Assembly: GCF_902806685.2 (NCBI RefSeq)
Contig: NC_048561.1
Coordinates: 992,001 to 1,056,000 of the forward strand
DNA length: 64,000 bases
DNA from: Maniola hyperantus
Lineage: Eukaryota; Arthropoda; Insecta; Lepidoptera; Nymphalidae
Direction: 5' to 3'
Shown here: in pieces, positions 22,415 to 32,800 of the stretch
How the letters are laid out: every line of letters starts with the position of its first letter
How positions within the stretch are numbered: the first letter of the stretch is position 1
Translations under genes and position numbers: made by a program
The notes under the pieces: generated by a model
The model's database searches: none
The model's input: the letters and a program-made list of their open reading frames with translations, nothing else
Told to the model about the DNA's origin: nothing

Positions 22415-23263
22415 CTGAAACCATGGCACCGATCAGTCTTCATCCTTCTTCATGTATATCAGTTCTATTATAACCAACGATTTCTGATACTTTTGAGAGT
22501 AAAACTGTTGTTTGCTTTAAGACCCAATGTTCTAGTCTCACTTCTTGTTTCATTCGGATAGGTTTATCATGCATAAGGGAAATTAATGGTGAGTTCAAGT
22601 TTGGGGCTGAAGATGTATATGCACTCTTGCTTGAAGGGAACTATTGAAGTTGCCTTTGCTCTTTACAAAAAATATATAAGCGTTTGTACAGGAACACTAA
22701 ATCAAAGGCCCCCAGTACAGTTTTCCAAATTATATTCAACACACACTTTTGTTTTTTATTTAATAATTTAAAACTAAAATAAAAAAGCTACATGTTTAAA
22801 TAAGTAATAATGATTCACTTATATTTAAGTGAAAATTACCCAGCTATGTTTGAAATGAAAACTGCCGTCACCGACATGATAATATTAGTATACCTGGTAG
22901 CTAAATTACCTGTAAGTATGACGTGTTACGCGGATGATTACGTGTACCCTATATATTAAACACTTACAATTAATTTTAAAATCTAAAAAAGTTTTCACCG
23001 ACTGTCAATTTCTTTAACAAATAACAATGTTGCTAAGTAACTAATTTACAGATTACAGAGAGATTGAATAATAATTTCGGCCGAAGGCGCAGCATTCAAA
23101 CATCCATTAACAAGTTTCTTATAGCATGCAGCAGAAAATAATGTACATCTGCCTTTAGAATGACTTTTGGCTTTGTAGAGTACTGTCTCTGTCACTCATA
23201 ACAATATCATGACGTTTTGTCGGTCTCAACGACAGGGACAACACTCTAACAAACTTCTGTAAT
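22415..23263. other. Spacer between ZAD terminal exons 1 and 2
   Basis: Mostly unassigned AT-rich sequence with a partial palindromic MITE at 23120-23260. No promoter or first exon is visible, which matters for the shared-first-exon model. Confidence 0.5.
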
Positions 23264-24943
23264 TTATTTCTCTTCAACACAGTCTGGTTCACTAAACACT
23301 TTCAACATAATTTTTTTCTCAGGTCTCTTAAATGGGAAGTTGACTTTCTGATGTTTCCTGCTATGGTGCAATAACCCACGGCGTGAGTCAAGCTTTTCGT
23401 GGCATTCAGCACACTCAAACTGTTCCCCTTCTTCACTATCATTTGTATGTGCCGATCTCATGTGCCTTTTTAGTCTGTAAGGCAGTCCAAATTTGGCAGG
23501 GCAGAGCTTACAACCATGTTTTAGTATCACATCGGTATTTTGGTGTGCTTTACGCATATGCTCTGAGCGCCTCGACGAAGCGCTGAAACTCTCCTTACAA
23601 ATCTTGCAAGAATACGGGCGTTCCCCTGTATGCAATCTCAAATGCTGGACGTAACCCAACTTACTCTTAAGGACAATCCCACAGTGTTCACACTTAAAGG
23701 ACAAGTCTAACTCGTGTTTTTTTAGATGCTCTGTCATATGTGCTGTAGCTAGAAGCTTGCCACAATACGCGCAAGGTGCATGAGTGTTTTTCATATGAAT
23801 TATTTGTATATGTGCCGTCACATACTTTTTTTTGGCGAAACTTTTACCGCAATAATCACAGCTGCATATATTATCTGTGCTACCACGTATACCGACCCGA
23901 ATATCCCTTTCGCTGTTCTCGTTTTTGATAACTACCCTCGTTTTTGTTGTTTTACAACTTTTGTTTAAATTGCTACAGTTTTTGACATGATACAAGTAGC
24001 AGCTTTGGTTTTGGAATATTTTATCGCAACCCGGACAAGTTTTTCGTCTGTGTACAGACATATGCGCGTAAAACGCTTGTTCGGACTGGAATGACTGTCC
24101 ACAGTCTATGCAAGAGCACGCACCGCGGGAATGTGCTTTGTTTAAATGCTGGATATATTTATTATTTGTTAGAAGTAAGGCAGGGCATTTTTTGCAATCA
24201 TAAGCTTCTATGTTATGGGCTTCATCAAGATGTGAGACTAGTTCATCACGCGTCATAATCTCGCTACATATATAACAAGCTCGTGTCATATCAATCGATC
24301 CTCTTAAATGGATATACAGTTTTAGTGGATGATTAAACTTTTTACTGCAACTCGGACACTGCGGCGTTTGGATGGGACATCTTTTATTTTTAGTTACTTC
24401 TTTTCGTTCACTCTCTTTTCTCTTTGTCACTAGTCTTTTATTTATACCTATTTCTTTTCTTTTCACTCTTTTCGTGATTAGTTTTTCACTTTCGACATCT
24501 TTACGTTCGTTTTCTTCGCTTTTCACTCTTTTTGCGACTAGACTTTCATTTTCGACATGTCTGAGTTCACTTTCTTTGCTTTCCACTCTTTCTGTATTTA
24601 GTCCTTCATCATCCACGTCACTTTCTCGATCATTAACACCTTTTGTGTCTATTGGCTCGTTAAAATCCACCTGTGAGGGCAAATGTGTCCGTAGTCTCTC
24701 CGATGCTATGTTTATGTCCAAATCTTTTTCATCAATAACAACAATCATTTGATTATCGCCCATTATAACGAACATAATCTTGTCCTTCTCCAAGCGCTGT
24801 GAGGGTAGGTCGCACAGAAGTTGTAACGTCATGTTCCACTTGGAGGATGTCTCCCTGCACATGGCTCTGAAGTTAGCAGCATTTACAGCACTCGTGGAGC
24901 ATTCCATGCACAGTCCAGCTGGCAGGTCGCCCTCCAGCGGCAC
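23264..24943 (-). CDS. ZAD/C2H2 zinc-finger terminal exon, variant 1
   Basis: Follows the acceptor ggttgcag at phase 0, with 559 codons and a stop at 23264. The spliced protein would be 621 aa. It starts VPLEGDLPAGLCMECS (zinc pair C74, C77), then a highly charged linker. The linker contains three diverged copies of a ~20-residue repeat rich in K, R and E (around RVESKE, RVKSEE and RVKRKE). About eleven C2H2 fingers follow, from CPSCSKKF to CAECHEKL, one more than the other variants. A good HTGERPYSC linker lies near the middle of the last block. It is nearest to the first exon, with a 2.36-kb intron between. Confidence 0.82.
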   Translation of the reverse strand: MPLEGDLPAGLCMECSTSAVNAANFRAMCRETSSKWNMTLQLLCDLPSQRLEKDKIMFVIMGDNQMIVVIDEKDLDINIASERLRTHLPSQVDFNEPIDTKGVNDRESDVDDEGLNTERVESKESELRHVENESLVAKRVKSEENERKDVESEKLITKRVKRKEIGINKRLVTKRKESERKEVTKNKRCPIQTPQCPSCSKKFNHPLKLYIHLRGSIDMTRACYICSEIMTRDELVSHLDEAHNIEAYDCKKCPALLLTNNKYIQHLNKAHSRGACSCIDCGQSFQSEQAFYAHMSVHRRKTCPGCDKIFQNQSCYLYHVKNCSNLNKSCKTTKTRVVIKNENSERDIRVGIRGSTDNICSCDYCGKSFAKKKYVTAHIQIIHMKNTHAPCAYCGKLLATAHMTEHLKKHELDLSFKCEHCGIVLKSKLGYVQHLRLHTGERPYSCKICKESFSASSRRSEHMRKAHQNTDVILKHGCKLCPAKFGLPYRLKRHMRSAHTNDSEEGEQFECAECHEKLDSRRGLLHHSRKHQKVNFPFKRPEKKIMLKVFSEPDCVEEK

Positions 24944-25559
24944 CTGCAACCAGTGCTCTAGTCAAATGGTCACCATTTTTATTTTAATAACCTACGATTG
25001 GTGACACCACTTTTAAGGGTAGATTAAACCGACTGTGCGACAGTAAAGGTTATATTTTTCACAATATTCTTTTATACCCTTAGAACATCTGGATGGATTT
25101 TAATCAATGAGGTGAGTCTATCAATTCACCTAAATTGAGCGACGGTTATATGGCCCTTCCACAATACTTGCGATGCGACGTCACACGAAAAGTATTGTGA
25201 AAGGGCCCTTAGCCTAGGTTTTGATTGTATAAAACCAAAATGCCAGCCATAAAATACAAAATGTAGTTAGTAGTCTGAATGAAATAGACATTCAAGGTTA
25301 CAAGAATTGGCATAAAAATTTGGTTCAATTTCATTTATCGATCCCACATTTGCAAAAAAATATTCAAGGTTATAAAGTTGACAAAAATGGGTTTTTTGCA
25401 TTATCCAGCTAAACAATAAGTTTTATCATAAAATAGGTCAGACAAAAATTGTAAATCATGCTATTATCTATTAAAATTGTTCTTACACTTTTTCCCCTAA
25501 AAATCACCATTATTGAGATATTAAAGCGATTCAAAAAGTTGTGTTACGGCTGTGTTGTA

Positions 25560-26960
25560 TAATAGAAGTAATTGGGTATTTGACTCCAATTTTTTTATTA
25601 CTTTATTATAAACTAGGATAAAAATAATGACGTAAACTGAAAATAACTAATTAAATCGAACAAGTAACAATATAGTTATAAGCATTTAAACATTTCTGAT
25701 TAGACAGAGATAGCGATACAGCATTTTGACGTCACACCTTACTAATGCCATAGTAGCTTCGTGCGGTTTCATACAAATTTTCGTTTAGCGAGAAATGGAT
25801 AGAAGACCCTCCCACTCCAAAATAAAAATGCCTGTAACTTTGTAAATGTTTGTTGGATTTTAATATTTTTTTCAGCGTACGTCATAATAAAGTAATAATA
25901 TATTTTATCAAATTCAAAAGTAGGAAAATACCTAATGGACATGCATATCATGAAGAACTTTGTTAGTTTGCGTGTCATTGCTTGGGTGCAAGGTCACAGT
26001 GGCCATGTAACCATGCATCCTAACAAAACATTAAATCTTTTACATACTTATAGACATAATATTCGTAACAGTTATCAATGTAGGAATGACATACAAGAGC
26101 CATACTAAATACTAATATTATAAATCCATACCAATATTATAAATGCAAAAGTGTGTCTGTCTGTCTGCTAGCTTTTCACCGCCCAACCGTTAAACCGATT
26201 TTGATGAAATTTGGTACAGAGATAGCTTGCATCCCGGGGAAGGACATATGTTACTTTTTATCCCGGAAAATTAAAGAGTTCCCACGGGATTTTAAAAAAC
26301 CTAAATCTACGCAGACGAAGTCGCGGGCATCATCTAGTACTACTAATACTTAATCTAGTAATACTTTTTATTCAAGTAAACTTTCACAAGTACTTTTGAA
26401 TCGTCAACTGCATCTACCACTGGTTCGGAATGTCTTTCCTACCGAGAAGAACCAGCAAGAAACTTGGCGGTTGCTCTTTTCAAATATTTACATTACAATA
26501 GTACAATAGTCTTAAAATAATCCGTTTAGACAATTACTATACACTAGTTTATGCTCGCAACTTCGTCTGCAAAAAACCAATAGACGTTGGGGGTCCCAAG
26601 ATGCTAGAATAGCGACTTCGTACTGTAAAGCACAGAACTGGATGACCACACAAGTGGCAGGGAGCCGTTAACAACCCCCTTGGCGCAATGGTAAGGGCTG
26701 TGGTCTCATAAGTGGGAGGTCCCGGGTTCGATTCTGATTTTATAAATTCTAAATTTCTGGTCTGGTCTGGTGGGAGGCTTTGGCGGTGGCTAGTTACCAC
26801 CCTACCGGCAAAGCCATGCCGCCAAGCGATTTAGCGTTCCAATGTAACAATGCAGTGTAGAAACCAAAGGTGTGTTGGTTTTAATAAAAACTGCCATACT
26901 CCTTCCAGGTTAGCCCGCTTCCATCTTAGACTGCATCATCACTTACCACCAGGTGTTTAC
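25560..26960. repeat. Repeats in the ZAD intron
   Basis: Contains a MITE with attgggtatt ends (25560-25945), a 'gcgacttcgtccgcg' repeat on the minus strand (26130-26340), a LINE-tail repeat (26375-26490), an RTE scrap (26578-26665) and a tRNA-type SINE (26675-26960). No CxxC-bearing exon was recognised. Confidence 0.6.
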
Positions 26961-27305
26961 CATTAAGGTTGGTGTCCACTGGCTTTATTATGTCTAGTGT
27001 ACAACCAGCCTTAACTTACTAATAACCTATTAATCTATAAGATTCTATATTTTAGCATAAAAACACTTAAACGTAGAGCGGAGCGAGACCAATAATTAAT
27101 CTATGACTTAAACAATGTTTTATAACTTATTTCTATAGAAAGTTTATGCTTTATTGCATCGGATTCGTCGAAATACTGAAAAATTACAGGAAAAATAATA
27201 ATATTCATAATTGGAACAGCGGCCATTTTGGAATATACGTGCCGTTCCGTTCGTCGCAGAATTTTGACGAAAACTTAAGTATCAAACGGATATTGATAAA
27301 CCTAC

Positions 27306-27491
27306 CTGAATTCCAGTTACGATCTCGAGCAGTTGAGATAATGTAACGGGCTTATCTCCTTCCATAATAACTGTATCACTTAAACGTACTTGTCCTTCTG
27401 AAGTGTCCCCCATACAAATTCTGCACTTGTTAATCCCGTCTCCTCGTATAACGTGCGATACTAAAGCTTTTACATCAACCTGCCTACTCAT
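27306..27491 (-). CDS. Shared first coding exon: first half of a ZAD domain
   Basis: ATG at 27489-27491 is followed by 62 codons to CAG, then the donor gtaggt at 27305. The zinc pair is CRIC (C23, C26), and SDTVIMEGDKPVTLSQLLEI follows. The domain is incomplete here: a ZAD needs a second CxxC about 45-50 residues later. That half is supplied by any of the exons starting at 24943, 22414 and 20437, all phase 0. An in-frame TTG lies upstream of the ATG but the ATG gives the usual short N-terminus. It is the only ZAD first half found in 19-28 kb. It faces CCT7 head to head across 943 bp. Confidence 0.85.
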
Positions 27492-28434
27492 TTTCAGTGT
27501 TTTCAGAATATTTTTCCACAAATTTTATAAAAATCGACGTGAAGCGGCTTTATTATTCAAGTCGAAACCACAGAGTACAGACCACATAGATTAATAATTA
27601 ACAAATGTCAAAATTCACCACAGTGTAAATATCGTATGTTAGATTTTTTTAGAAAATATCGATTTAATCAAGTCGAAGAAATCGAATAAAAGTTATTACT
27701 TTATAAACTTTATACTCGATTTTTTTTAGATTCAAATAAACATAAAAAATGTTTACCATTTAGGATTAAAATATTATTTGTTTGCATCACTCATAAGACA
27801 AATTTTATTTGCGTCAGTAACCATGCTGCTTCTGTTTTTAATTTCCTCCCATTGGGGTAGAAGTTGTTTACTGTGTTTTAGCTAGTTTCATCAAGAAGTT
27901 TAAGCAACAAGCTTCCCTAATTAGTAACGTCAATAAGTTTCCCCAACAAGTATCTGCAAAAAGTTTTTGCAAAAAGTTTCAAAAACAAGTTTCTACAATA
28001 ATTTTTTTTACAAGTTTCAATAATAAGTTTTGTCAACAAGTTTCATTAACAAGTCTCGTCAAGAGGTTTCAGCAAAAAGTTTCGGCAACAAGTTTCAACA
28101 ACAATTTCAACAAGAAGTTTCGTTAACACGTTTCATCAACAAGTTTCGTCAATAAGTTTCGGCAACAAGTTTCATCAACAAGTTTCATCAATAGGTTTCA
28201 GCAACAAGTTTCGCCAACAATAACAAAAAATCGGGCTAATAATTGTAACATCGGACAATAAATCGATATATCGAATACCACTCGATGCGAACTAAACTGA
28301 CAACTGTTAGAACGTCATATGTGGTCATATGACTTTGATATAAGTCTTTAGTCTAGTGTGCTGTGTGGTCTAGTCTATAGTTCTAATTTGTCTGTGGATT
28401 GTGGAATTGTTTTGGTTTGCAAAGAGATTTCAAG
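27492..28434. promoter_or_regulatory. Divergent promoter region, ZAD gene / CCT7
   Basis: The 943 bp between the two start codons must hold both promoters, because the genes diverge. Neither a clear TATA box nor an initiator can be assigned by eye. Much of it is the minisatellite at 27886-28228. Confidence 0.5.
27886..28228 (+). repeat. Degenerate ~13-bp minisatellite 'caacaagtttcat'
   Basis: About 26 imperfect units such as caacaagtttcat, caataagtttcgt and caacaagtttcgg. The last third is most regular. It lies between divergent genes and could influence either promoter, but no function is shown. Confidence 0.85.
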
Positions 28435-29797
28435 ATGGTAATTAAATTTAATTTTAATACTTTAATCTTTTCTAATTTTCTTTGTATAATGCGATATATA
28501 TATTCTTAATTATACGAATGCTTTAACCACAAAAATATTTCAGTCAAAATCGGTGTATTTTCAGATGAAACTTAGTACAAAAGTAAAGGTTATTTTTGGA
28601 AGTTTCTATGTTGGTTTTAAATTAAAATACATTTCTTTATGTATTAAAACATTAATTCATAATGAACCGTAATCGCAATGAATGAGTTGAACTATATTAA
28701 ATCGTGTTTTTGTACAGTTATTTGCAGTTTTAGGTTATTTTTGTGTTGATAAAATTTTGGCGATGACTAATGAGCTGAAAAGTTCTTTAGTAAGTACTTT
28801 CTATTATTTTTATTCATCGAAAATATTAGTTTTTATCACGAATGAAAGTTTACCATTTATGTCGATCGTGAATATCAACTATAATCATGAAAAATATCCA
28901 TATTACCGACCAGGTGTTCCGCTACCAACTACCGTGACCAAAAACAAATTATTTTTAAATGTATTATTTAAATTAGCCGACTCGCCCGGCTTTATTTGAA
29001 TTTCTGAAATATTTTCCTTAGTGGTAGTTTTTTGCTGAACATGATTCTGTGTGCATTATCTCTACATAGTATGAAATAAAGTCTTTTCCCGCTGTCTGTA
29101 TGTATGAACGCGTAGATCTTTTAAACTACGCAACGGATTTTAATGCGGTTTTCACCAATAGATAGAGTGATTCAAGAGGAAGGTATATAGCTATAGTTTA
29201 ATTCTCAATAAATTAGAGATCCCTAGAGAAATTGAAATAATGTGAATTAGGTCGGAAAAAATCCTCTCATTTGAGAGTTTCCGAGGCAATGACACCTTAA
29301 TGACACCACATTAGTATCTACATTGCACCCATGCGAAGCCGGGGCGGGTTGCTAGTCAATAATAAGCTGTGATGGCCTAGCAGTTAGGACGTCTGCCTTC
29401 TAATCAGAGGTCGGGGGTTTGATCCCGGGGACGAACCTATGTGTGGTATGGTAAGTGATGATCCAATCTAAGATGGATGTGGGGCGCGGGCTAACCTGGA
29501 AGGGGTATGGCAGCTATTATTAAACCCATGCCCCTTTGGTTTCTACACAGCATCATACCGGAACACTAAAAACCGCAACGCTTGGCGGCACGCGGACTGG
29601 TGGTAAGTAGCCACAGTGGAAGCCTCCCACCGGGCCAGACTAGAAATTTAGAAATCATAAAATTCCAAACCCTTGCTGGGAATCGAACCCGGGACCTCCC
29701 ATTAATAAGACCACAGCTCTTACACCTGCGCCTTTGAGGTCGATGATGATAACATTTTTGCTTTATGACAAGCAAATGACAATTATGGATCAGCCAA

Positions 29798-29831
<34 letters not shown>

Positions 29832-32800
29832 GTGATTTGCGATCAGTCCGAGGACTTTTAGCAAATTAGGTGTAGGTTATTGTTATGTAGCGGCTGCTCC
29901 TCTTTAGGAGCTAGCACTCAACTCTTTATTGCCTATCAAGAAGCGAGGTCGAGAATACATTTTCTCTTTAGGCGTCTCGGGTAGTCCTCAATTAAGAGCC
30001 TGGTGGCTAGTGGATTCGGATGCATTAGAAGCCGTTCTTTGTAGAGTTTCGCTAGCCCCCGAACTTCCTCCTTTATTGATATTACGTTCAGGTTCTGATG
30101 GAGTTCTTCATTTGTTATAAACCACGGCGTGTTAGCGATCGAACGTAAAATTATATTTTGCATTCTCTGTAATATGTTGAGGCTGGAGTCACATGCACTA
30201 CCCCAGTTGTGCGCCATAGGCCCAGGTTGGCTTCAGGACTGATGTGTATATAAGCCAACTAAGCAATATATTGTATCATGTTGCAGCAACCGCAGATCTT
30301 AGTGCTGAAGGAGGGGACGGACCAGTCGCAGGGCAAGCCGCAGCTGGTGTCCAACATCAACGCCTGCCAACTGGTTGTGGATGCTGTAAGTGTAACCTTT
30401 TGCATTTATTTTTAGGGTTCCGTACCTCAAAAGGATGAAACACCGACGCACGTGCTTATGTGCATGGGCGTGGCAGAACATCGTGAGCGCCATCTGGGTT
30501 CCCCGACCTAACTATATGTAGCCCTCGGCAACCTGGGCGGTCTACTCGGCTTCTAGAGCGAGCTAGGATGGCTGGAGTGAAGACTTCAGCGGGGAGGGAC
30601 AAAGCACGCGCAACAGACGGAAACGTTTAAGTGCGGAAACCAGCCCAGAGTGAAGAAAAAGAAGAATGATAAAAGGAGCCCCCATAGAAACACTCTGTTG
30701 TCTGTCTCGCTGTCCGTTGTGTCTGTCAAGAAACCTATAGGGTACTTGCCGTTGATCTAGAATCAAGACATTTGGCAGAAGGGTAGGTCTTATAGCAGAC
30801 ATGAGGGGAAAAATCTGAAAACTGAATTTGTGGTTACATCACTAATAAAAAATTATAACGTGTTCATTAACAAATAATTTACACAATTAAATACTTTCAA
30901 AGTAAGATAACTACGCCTTGTGAGGTATCATATTTTATAAATTTAATTTAATTTTAATTCTTTACTGGTATATTCTAAAATAGTGTTTGATTTATCGTAC
31001 AAAATGTCGAAAAAATACGACTGTAGTACGGAACACTTGGTGCGCGAGCCTGACTCACCGGTTTTTTTTGTTGTTCTTGATAAGTATGAGACAGTTCACG
31101 GCGTACATAATTTATTTACTGATTTGTGTTGGTTCAGGTCCGCACGACTTTGGGCCCCCGGGGCATGGACAAGCTGATCGTGGACCACAACGGCAAGGCG
31201 GTCATATCCAACGATGGCGCCACCATCATGAAGGTAACCTTATGCTCCACATGGACTAAACAAATTTCCCTTAGGGGTTGAATTTTCAAAAATCCTTTCT
31301 TAGCGCATATCAAATGTCCATGTGATAATAGCAATATATGCATGCCAAATTTCAGCCTGCTATGCGATTGCGGGACAATGACAGCTAGAATGTCACGATC
31401 GCAATCACCTCTGATTGGCTGACGCTCGCTCACTATGCATTGTTGCAACAAGAATCATAAAAATTCAGCCAATCACAACAATTGAGATTGTAATAATGAT
31501 TGATACACGTTTTAGGCCCTACTGATCTGTCCATGATATTTCAGTCCGTGCATTGATATATCAGTCAGTCAGTCGGCTTTTCCTTTTATAAATATACAAC
31601 GTTAGTTTAGTATAATATGCAAAATTTGAAAGTAGTTTTTTTTTTTTTTTTTAAAGAATATTATCCATATTAAATGACTAATATTCCCCTTTCCTCTCCA
31701 AGTAAGTGTCAAGCTTGTGCTAGGAGTAGGTACGACAATAGTGCAACGGGCGGGGTTTGAACCGTCGACCTTTCGGTTTTCAGTCCACTCCTATACCGGT
31801 TGCTATTGAGGCTCAGAGAGTTTGTTCAGAATGAGTAACAAAATCGATTGCAATCATTTGTACTATGGGTTACTACTTTGAAATCCTGCAAGTTTGAGCA
31901 TCTAGTTGAATGAATACCAGCTGATTAGAGCCGCGCGAGCGGGAGCGCGCACGATCGACGCTAGCCGTCCCGTTCGCTCACAGCCGCTCGATTGGGGTGA
32001 CCATGTTTTTGCGCGACAGCGACTCAACACAACAAGCTTATATAACTTCGTAAATTTTCATTAAATATTTTTGAAATTTTGTATACAGGAATATTTTTTT
32101 GGTTTTGCACATTTTTTTTTATGTTGTATAGAAACGAAATTTAATTAACACGTATTTTTTATTTTACTTAAGAATACCAAAGTTATCGTTTACCAAAGAT
32201 ATCCACTTTTGAACAGATGATTAGGGTCACCCTACAAACGCTATCTTCAGCTGTTGACTAAAATGCACGCACTCACACCCGTAGGGCGATTGTCTAAAAC
32301 CATCAATCATTATTACAATCTCAATTGTTCTGATTGGATGAATTTGTGCGATTCTTGTTGCAACAATGCATTGTGGCCAATAGTGAGCGAGCATTAACCA
32401 ATCAGAGATGATTGCGATCGTGACATTGTAGCTGTCAAACAACCGCGGTAGGGCCACCGATGACGCGCGCGGCGGCCGTTGACCTCTGCGCGCTTTAATA
32501 TCGTCTAAGATGCGAACCTTTGTTTACGAATAGTATGACCATGATTTGTTTATTTTAAGGTAAAAAAATTATTTCAAAAAAGGTAGGTACAAAATTATGA
32601 ATGGAAATGTGTTCTATTAACGATACAGAACCACCAAAAAAAATTTGTGCAAAACCAAAAAAAAATTCCTGTATAAATATTCATTATGTAAAAATATTCG
32701 ACACGCGTTTCGGTTTTTGCGTTAAGTAAAACTGACTGTTATGTATATCAAAGTTTGTGTTTAGAGTAGGTACCTACTTCTTACTTTGTTGTATGAATAA

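Noticed and set aside
24372..24752. 126-codon plus-strand Ser/Leu-rich frame
   Set aside because: Antisense of the charged linker of ZAD variant 1, which has clear domain evidence on the other strand.
19181..24943. Three separate complete zinc-finger genes
   Set aside because: Each large exon lacks the first ZAD half and starts at a splice acceptor in phase 0; no private first exon was found. Separate genes are not excluded, but the shared exon is the simpler reading.
28757..28999. 80-codon plus-strand frame in CCT7 intron 1
   Set aside because: No recognisable domain, AT-rich composition and intronic position.
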